Part shown: positions 7,351 through 10,909 of the stretch, piece by piece | Layout: every line of letters begins with the position of its first letter | How positions within the stretch are numbered: the stretch's first letter is position 1 | Origin: Gammaproteobacteria bacterium | GTDB lineage: Bacteria > Pseudomonadota > Gammaproteobacteria > Acidiferrobacterales > SZUA-150 | Reading direction: 5' to 3' | Length of the DNA: 10,909 nt | Assembly (NCBI GenBank): GCA_029880755.1 | Contig: JAOUNW010000068.1 | Coordinates: forward strand, 1 to 10,909 | Position numbers and translations under genes: made by a program | Notes under the pieces: model-generated | Database searches by the model: none | What the model saw: the letters and a program-made list of their open reading frames with translations, nothing else | Told to the model about the DNA's origin: nothing

Positions 7351-8765
7351 GACATTTCCTGCAACGCTGACAATAACCCTTTTGCCTTGGCACGGGTTTC
7401 GTCCAGCTCAAGATCAGGAACAGAGTCAGAAACAATACCACTGCCAGCACGCCAATGAACCGTATCGCCCTCTTTCGTCAGCGTTCGAATCAGGATATTA
7501 AGATCCATGTCACCATTGTGATTGATGTAACCCATGGCGCCTGTGTAAGCGCCCCGGGCAGTGTCTTCCAGTTCATTAATAATTTCCATACAACGCACCT
7601 TGGGGCAACCGGTAATAGTGCCACCGGGGAAAACGGCGCGAATAACGGCAGCCGGCGAAATGCCGGGGCCTAAGGTGCCATGAATCTCTGAAACAATATG
7701 ATGCACGTGTCGATAGCTTTCCAGAATCATAAAATCTTTTACCGCCACGGAACCTGGCTGACAAATTCTTCCCAAATCATTTCGCTCAAGATCAATCAGC
7801 ATAACGTGCTCCGCCCGCTCCTTAGGGTGCGCCAACAACTGGGCCGATAACAATTTATCTTCGGCTCCATCCTTCCCACGAGGATGAGTTCCCGCAATGG
7901 GCCGGGTCGATACTTTACCCTGAACCACGCTCACCAGTCGTTCTGGTGAAGAGCTGATAATCTGCGTCGTTGGCGTTAAAGTCATCAAACCGGCAAACGG
8001 CGCCGGATTGCTCCGGCGCAAGCGTCGGTATAATTGCACACCGTTAGAGTGCCCCGCCAGCCTTCCTCGCCATAGACGCGACAAATTGACCTGAAATACA
8101 TCTCCCTCACGGATATAATTCTTAATCCTGTCCACGCCCTGCAAAAATCTTTCCGGTGTCTCTTCTGTCAGCCCGGTAATGTTCAATTCCTGATCACCGG
8201 AATATTTGGACAACGCTCTACTGTCAGCTTCAACGGCCGGTACGATGTCGTTCTGACGATTACTTTCACATACCAGATACGCCGTTTTCAACTTATGGTC
8301 CCGAATGATAGCTGCCGGGAATCGAGTCGCCATAGCGAGTGGAACGGCATCATCGGAGCGCTTTATCTTTAATTTCTTTTCAATTTGACCGACAAACTCA
8401 TAGGCAAGAAAAATAAACCAGCCACCACGAAATGGCGGCTGTTCCTGATCTGCACTGTTCTCCACGTGCTCGACATCCTGCGGGTCACCCCAACGCCGAT
8501 CCAGCACTGCCAGAAAATCTGTGTCGTCTTGCTTTTCATCGTCCAGAAATAAGTGTTGTCTGGAGTCAAGCGCCAGATGTTGACCGGGGAAAGCAAAAAG
8601 AATGTCATAGCGAGCCTGGTCCGTACCATGCACGACGCTTTCAAGTAAATGAGGATAACGTTTCGGGTTGAGCTGATGGAACGCGAGTAAGTCGTCGCAG
8701 TTGCTTAAGGGTGTAATGACATAGCCCCGGCGGGAGACGCCGGACCTTCGTTCACTGACAATCAC
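7347..8765 (-). CDS. pabB: Aminodeoxychorismate synthase component I
   Basis: PabB aminates chorismate to 4-amino-4-deoxychorismate, using ammonia delivered by the PabA glutaminase (not in this window). The 472-residue protein has an N-terminal regulatory-type domain with LLES (40-43) and ARYDILFAFPG (51-61), and a C-terminal chorismate-binding domain with EGDVFQVNLSR (220-230), RPIAGTHPRG (288-297), EHVMLIDLERNDLGR (319-333) and FPGGTITGCPKVR (379-391). The PIAGT motif has alanine (A291) where E. coli PabB has the nucleophilic lysine of PIKGT; alanine is typical of anthranilate synthase TrpE. ARYD, the overall N-terminal form and the ATGA overlap with pabC favour PabB, but a TrpE-like activity cannot be excluded from sequence alone. 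The GTG start overlaps the fabF stop (GTGA, 8762-8765) with no ribosome binding site visible, implying coupling to fabF. Confidence 0.88.
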   Translation of the reverse strand: MIVSERRSGVSRRGYVITPLSNCDDLLAFHQLNPKRYPHLLESVVHGTDQARYDILFAFPGQHLALDSRQHLFLDDEKQDDTDFLAVLDRRWGDPQDVEHVENSADQEQPPFRGGWFIFLAYEFVGQIEKKLKIKRSDDAVPLAMATRFPAAIIRDHKLKTAYLVCESNRQNDIVPAVEADSRALSKYSGDQELNITGLTEETPERFLQGVDRIKNYIREGDVFQVNLSRLWRGRLAGHSNGVQLYRRLRRSNPAPFAGLMTLTPTTQIISSSPERLVSVVQGKVSTRPIAGTHPRGKDGAEDKLLSAQLLAHPKERAEHVMLIDLERNDLGRICQPGSVAVKDFMILESYRHVHHIVSEIHGTLGPGISPAAVIRAVFPGGTITGCPKVRCMEIINELEDTARGAYTGAMGYINHNGDMDLNILIRTLTKEGDTVHWRAGSGIVSDSVPDLELDETRAKAKGLLSALQEMS

Positions 8766-10003
8766 ATGGGTTTACGCATTACCAGAGTGCCGTTAGTTCC
8801 ACCGAAGCCAAACGAATTGGAGATAGCGACGTCGATCTTCATTTTTCTCGCTTCATGCGCAACATAATCCAGGTCACAACCTTCTCCCGGTGCATCCAGA
8901 TTAATAGTCGGCGGTGCAATCTGATGATGAATGGCCAATGCCGTGTAAACCGCTTCCACACCACCGGCGGCACCCAGCAAGTGCCCGGTCATGGATTTTG
9001 TGGAACTGACTGCTAGTTTTTTTGCGTGAGCACCAAACGTTGTTTTAATTGCCTGAGTTTCCGCAATATCGCCTAGAGGCGTCGATGTACCATGAGCGTT
9101 GATGTAATCCACTTGTTCCGGATTGAGGCCTGCATGTCTCAATGCGTTCACCATGCAGCGCGAGGCTCCCTCACCATTCTCCGACGGACTGGTCATATGG
9201 TAGGCATCACCGCTTAAACCCATGCTACTCAACTCAGCATAAATCTTGGCTCCCCGCTTTTTGGCATGCTCCCATTCCTCCAGCATCATAACACCGGCGC
9301 CCTCACCCAAAACAAAACCATCGCGATCTTTATCCCACGGACGGCTTGCCTGTTCCGGCGCATCGTTGCGGCCGCTTAATGCCTTGGCATTACCAAAACC
9401 CGCCATACTGGTTGGTGTTACAGTTGCTTCGGCGCCGCCGGCGATCATGACATCCGCATCACCGTATTCAATCAAACGGCCGGCATCGCCAATACTATGC
9501 GTGGCCGTGGAGCATGCTGTCACAATTGCCAGGTTCGGGCCCTTGAGACCAAACATGACAGACAGATCTCCCGATATCATATTAATGATACTCATGGGAA
9601 TGTAGAATGGAGAAACACGACGGGGGCCTTTTTCCAGAACCGTTCGAGTGGTGTTCTCAATGGAATGAATACCGCCGATGCCGGCCCCGATAAAAACACC
9701 GATACGCTCGGCGTTGGCTTCCGTGACTTCCAGCCCGGAATCCTGCAGCGCCTCAATACCTGCAGCCATGCCCAGCTGAATAAAGCGATCCATTTTTCGG
9801 GCTTCTTTGGCGGAAAAGTATTTCTCTACTTCAAAACCTTTTACTTCCCCTGCGATTTCAGACGGATAACCCGTCGCATCAAATTGCGTAATGCGAGTGA
9901 TACCGGATTTCCCGGCAACAATACTGTCCCAGTTTTCCTTAACGCCAATACCTACAGGCGAGAGTATTCCAAGACCGGTAATTGCTACACGTCTTTTGCC
10001 CAA
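8762..10003 (-). CDS. fabF: 3-oxoacyl-ACP synthase II (FabF)
   Basis: FabF elongates acyl-ACP by condensation with malonyl-ACP and is the main condensing enzyme for longer chains. I place the start at TTG (10001-10003): it has AAGGAG 6 nt upstream (10010-10015), the product begins GKRRVAITGLG like other FabF proteins, and the length is 413 residues, equal to E. coli FabF. An upstream in-frame GTG at 10087 would add 28 residues, running through a hairpin and the ribosome binding site, and is less likely. The catalytic Cys-His-His set is intact: C164 in VTACSTATHS, H304 in NAHGTSTPLGD and H341 in KSMTGHLLGAAG, matching E. coli C163/H303/H340 when the initiator Met is counted. The C-terminal SNSFGFGGTN loop is also present. 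pabB follows with a 4-nt overlap. Confidence 0.96.
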   Translation of the reverse strand: MGKRRVAITGLGILSPVGIGVKENWDSIVAGKSGITRITQFDATGYPSEIAGEVKGFEVEKYFSAKEARKMDRFIQLGMAAGIEALQDSGLEVTEANAERIGVFIGAGIGGIHSIENTTRTVLEKGPRRVSPFYIPMSIINMISGDLSVMFGLKGPNLAIVTACSTATHSIGDAGRLIEYGDADVMIAGGAEATVTPTSMAGFGNAKALSGRNDAPEQASRPWDKDRDGFVLGEGAGVMMLEEWEHAKKRGAKIYAELSSMGLSGDAYHMTSPSENGEGASRCMVNALRHAGLNPEQVDYINAHGTSTPLGDIAETQAIKTTFGAHAKKLAVSSTKSMTGHLLGAAGGVEAVYTALAIHHQIAPPTINLDAPGEGCDLDYVAHEARKMKIDVAISNSFGFGGTNGTLVMRKPM

Positions 10004-10009
10004 AAAATT

Positions 10010-10015
10010 CTCCTT
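10010..10015 (-). promoter_or_regulatory. Ribosome binding site that sets the fabF TTG start
   Basis: AAGGAG on the minus strand lies 6 nt before the TTG at 10003. It is one of the strongest Shine-Dalgarno matches in the window and is the main reason for choosing the rare TTG start over the longer GTG-initiated frame. Confidence 0.75.
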
Positions 10016-10080
10016 AATTCCAACGGCCGAAGGTCCGAATACAGACCCGAATATTGAGATAAGAAAGACGAGGGAACATT

Positions 10081-10095
10081 CTTGCACAATGCAAG
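10081..10095 (-). other. Perfect hairpin in the acpP-fabF gap
   Basis: CTTGCA (minus strand, 10090-10095) pairs exactly with TGCAAG (10081-10086) around a 3-nt TTG loop. No U-run follows directly; the next minus-strand bases are AATGTTCCC. It lies 41 nt after the acpP stop, so it could shield the 3' end of the highly expressed acpP message or partly reduce read-through into fabF. The pairing is seen; the role is inferred. Confidence 0.5.
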
Positions 10096-10136
10096 CAATG
10101 ATCCCCCCTTATGACACCTGATTAGCGAAAACGAAA

Positions 10137-10373
10137 TTAGCTAACGTGTGTGTTGACGTAATCAATAGCTTGCTGAACAGTTGTGATTTTCTCTGCTTCT
10201 TCATCAGGAATTTCACAATCGAACTCCTCTTCCAGCGCCATAACAAGCTCAACGGTATCCAGTGAATCCGCTCCCAAATCATCCACAAAAGAAGATGCTC
10301 CGGATACTTCGCTCTCGTTAACGCCTAACTGCTCAACAACAATTTTCTTAACGCGTTCGTCAATACTGCTCAT
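10137..10373 (-). CDS. acpP: Acyl carrier protein
   Basis: AcpP carries growing acyl chains on a 4'-phosphopantetheine arm for fatty acid, lipid A and phospholipid synthesis. The 78-residue acidic four-helix protein matches E. coli AcpP in length. The attachment serine is S37 (counting Met) in GADSLDTVELVMALEEEF, the DSL motif that the Fab enzymes dock to. Start ATG (10371-10373) follows a near-perfect AAGGAGG (10385-10391), the strongest ribosome binding site in the window, as expected for one of the most abundant cell proteins. Long gaps on both sides (104 and 133 bp), unlike the tightly packed genes downstream, suggest it is also made from its own shorter transcript. Confidence 0.98.
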   Translation of the reverse strand: MSSIDERVKKIVVEQLGVNESEVSGASSFVDDLGADSLDTVELVMALEEEFDCEIPDEEAEKITTVQQAIDYVNTHVS

Positions 10374-10405
10374 GGTTTAGATTTCCTCCTTAACGGCTTG
10401 AACTA

Positions 10406-10417
10406 GCCCTCGCGGGC
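10406..10417 (-). other. Small GC hairpin with GCGA tetraloop in the fabG-acpP gap
   Basis: GCCC (10414-10417) and GGGC (10406-10409) pair around a GCGA loop, a stable GNRA-type tetraloop, on the minus-strand RNA. No U-tract follows. It would form in transcripts that read through from fabG. A transcript started at the candidate promoter at 10420-10449 would begin inside it. Function unknown. Confidence 0.35.
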
Positions 10418-10419
10418 GC

Positions 10420-10449
10420 ATTGTATTCGTAATTACCCGGGCCCGTCTA
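10420..10449 (-). promoter_or_regulatory. Candidate sigma-70 promoter for acpP
   Basis: On the minus strand TACAAT (10420-10425; 5 of 6 to the -10 consensus) is preceded at 18 nt by TAGACG (10444-10449; 4 of 6 to the -35 consensus). The expected start near 10413 gives a leader of about 40 nt that includes the strong ribosome binding site. A better -35-like TTGACC lies further upstream but 31 nt from this -10, too far to pair. A dedicated acpP promoter would fit the high demand for ACP, but this call rests on motif match only. Confidence 0.4.
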
Positions 10450-10477
10450 GCACCCCGGTCAATCAGAAATTTGACTA

Positions 10478-10909
10478 TTAATTCATGAACATCCCGCCGT
10501 TTACGTGCAGCGTGAGTCCAGTTATATACGATGCCCGGGCAGATGCAAGAAAAACGACGGCCTCTGCGATATCCTCGGGAGTCCCCAGCCGGCCCAGCGG
10601 TACCTGGCCAATAATGGCATTCTTCTGATCCTCGGTGAGTGCGCGGGTCATGTCCGTATCAATAAAGCCCGGGGCCACAGCGTTGACGGTCACATTGCGC
10701 CCCGCAACCTCACGGGCCAGGGCCTTGGTAAAACCAATAACACCTGCTTTGGCTGCCGCGTAATTACACTGGCCCGGATTACCTGCCGCGCCCACCACCG
10801 AGCTGATACTGATAATACGTCCCTTTCTGGCCTTGGTCATGCCTCGCAGACAGGCTTTGCTCAGGCGAAACACGGACTTGAGATTGGTATCCATAATAGC
10901 GTCCCATTC
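10478..10909 (-). CDS. fabG: 3-oxoacyl-ACP reductase FabG, C-terminal part (cut by window edge)
   Basis: FabG reduces 3-oxoacyl-ACP to 3-hydroxyacyl-ACP with NADPH. The last 143 residues are present (the family is about 245 long); the frame continues through the right edge, so the internal ATG at 10894 is not the start. The visible part opens with EWDAIMDTNLKSVFRLSKA, containing the conserved asparagine of the active site. It continues through ISISSVVG with the catalytic serine, then YAAAK, the short-chain dehydrogenase Tyr-xxx-Lys pair, and ends with TGLTLHVNGGMFMN, the usual FabG C-terminus. acpP follows after 104 bp. Other SDR proteins share the Ser-Tyr-Lys set, but DTNLKSVF, NPGQCNYAAAKAG, the ending and the acpP-fabF neighbours identify FabG. 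Confidence 0.96.
   Translation of the reverse strand, partial: EWDAIMDTNLKSVFRLSKACLRGMTKARKGRIISISSVVGAAGNPGQCNYAAAKAGVIGFTKALAREVAGRNVTVNAVAPGFIDTDMTRALTEDQKNAIIGQVPLGRLGTPEDIAEAVVFLASARASYITGLTLHVNGGMFMN

Noticed and set aside
10027..10055. Direct repeat CCGAATA and a 4-bp GGTC/GACC hairpin in the acpP-fabF gap
   Set aside because: Both are short enough to occur by chance and neither lines up with a regulatory pattern I recognise.
10004..10087. Extra 28-residue hydrophobic N-terminus on FabF from a GTG at 10087, or a separate leader peptide
   Set aside because: It crosses a perfect hairpin and the AAGGAG site, is not part of the family, and the TTG start gives exactly the family length and N-terminus.
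1..10909. A hidden defence, mobile or otherwise novel system
   Set aside because: Every open stretch of the minus strand is accounted for by recognised housekeeping or chemotaxis genes with complete motifs; there are no integrase, transposase, tRNA, repeat array or composition break signals.

Overview
The window is a compact, fully one-directional block in which every supported gene lies on the minus strand. Read in transcription order (from the right edge to the left), it runs fabG (3' part) – acpP – fabF – pabB – pabC – mltG – tmk – holB – pilZ – tatD, then a 215-bp gap, then a methyl-accepting chemotaxis protein (MCP) gene and the first 42 codons of cheW. The order from fabG to tatD matches the conserved gammaproteobacterial cluster best known from Pseudomonas (fabG-acpP-fabF-pabC-mltG-tmk-holB-pilZ-tatD). 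The prototype PilZ protein, the proteobacterial-type delta-prime subunit and the enteric-type MCP with a CheR-tethering C-terminus all point to a motile gammaproteobacterium in the wider Pseudomonas/Cellvibrio/Oceanospirillum range. I cannot name a genus from sequence alone.

Right part (about 8762-10909): fatty-acid synthesis. FabG (ketoacyl-ACP reductase, cut by the window edge), AcpP (the acyl carrier) and FabF (condensing enzyme II) are separated by gaps of 104 and 133 bp. These gaps hold strong ribosome binding sites, a candidate acpP promoter and a perfect small hairpin. The best fabF start is a TTG at 10003, which gives exactly the family's usual 413 residues.

Middle part (about 3446-8765): a tightly packed run. 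It contains pabB and pabC (4-aminobenzoate for folate), mltG (peptidoglycan glycan-strand termination), tmk (dTMP kinase), holB (clamp-loader delta prime), pilZ (type IV pilus assembly) and tatD (metal-dependent DNase/hydrolase). Junctions are 4-nt or 11-nt overlaps or gaps of 2-3 nt, except a 36-nt gap between holB and pilZ. This argues for one transcript with translational coupling. pabB sits directly between fabF and pabC, so both chorismate-to-PABA steps are linked to the fatty-acid genes; its active-site motif reads PIAGT rather than the lysine-containing PIKGT of E. coli PabB.

Left part (1-2665): chemotaxis. A 743-residue MCP with a periplasmic double-Cache-like sensor, HAMP, a Tar/Tsr-length signalling hairpin and a C-terminal EWEDF pentapeptide is followed by cheW. 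A strong GC hairpin without a U-tract lies between them. The MCP leader contains candidate promoter elements and an odd G-rich run.

I see no mobile elements, tRNA/rRNA, CRISPR, toxin or defence genes, or recent transfer signals. This is mostly a housekeeping region. The points worth a second look are details: motif substitutions, unusual start codons, intergenic hairpins and the pabB position. I found no undescribed system.
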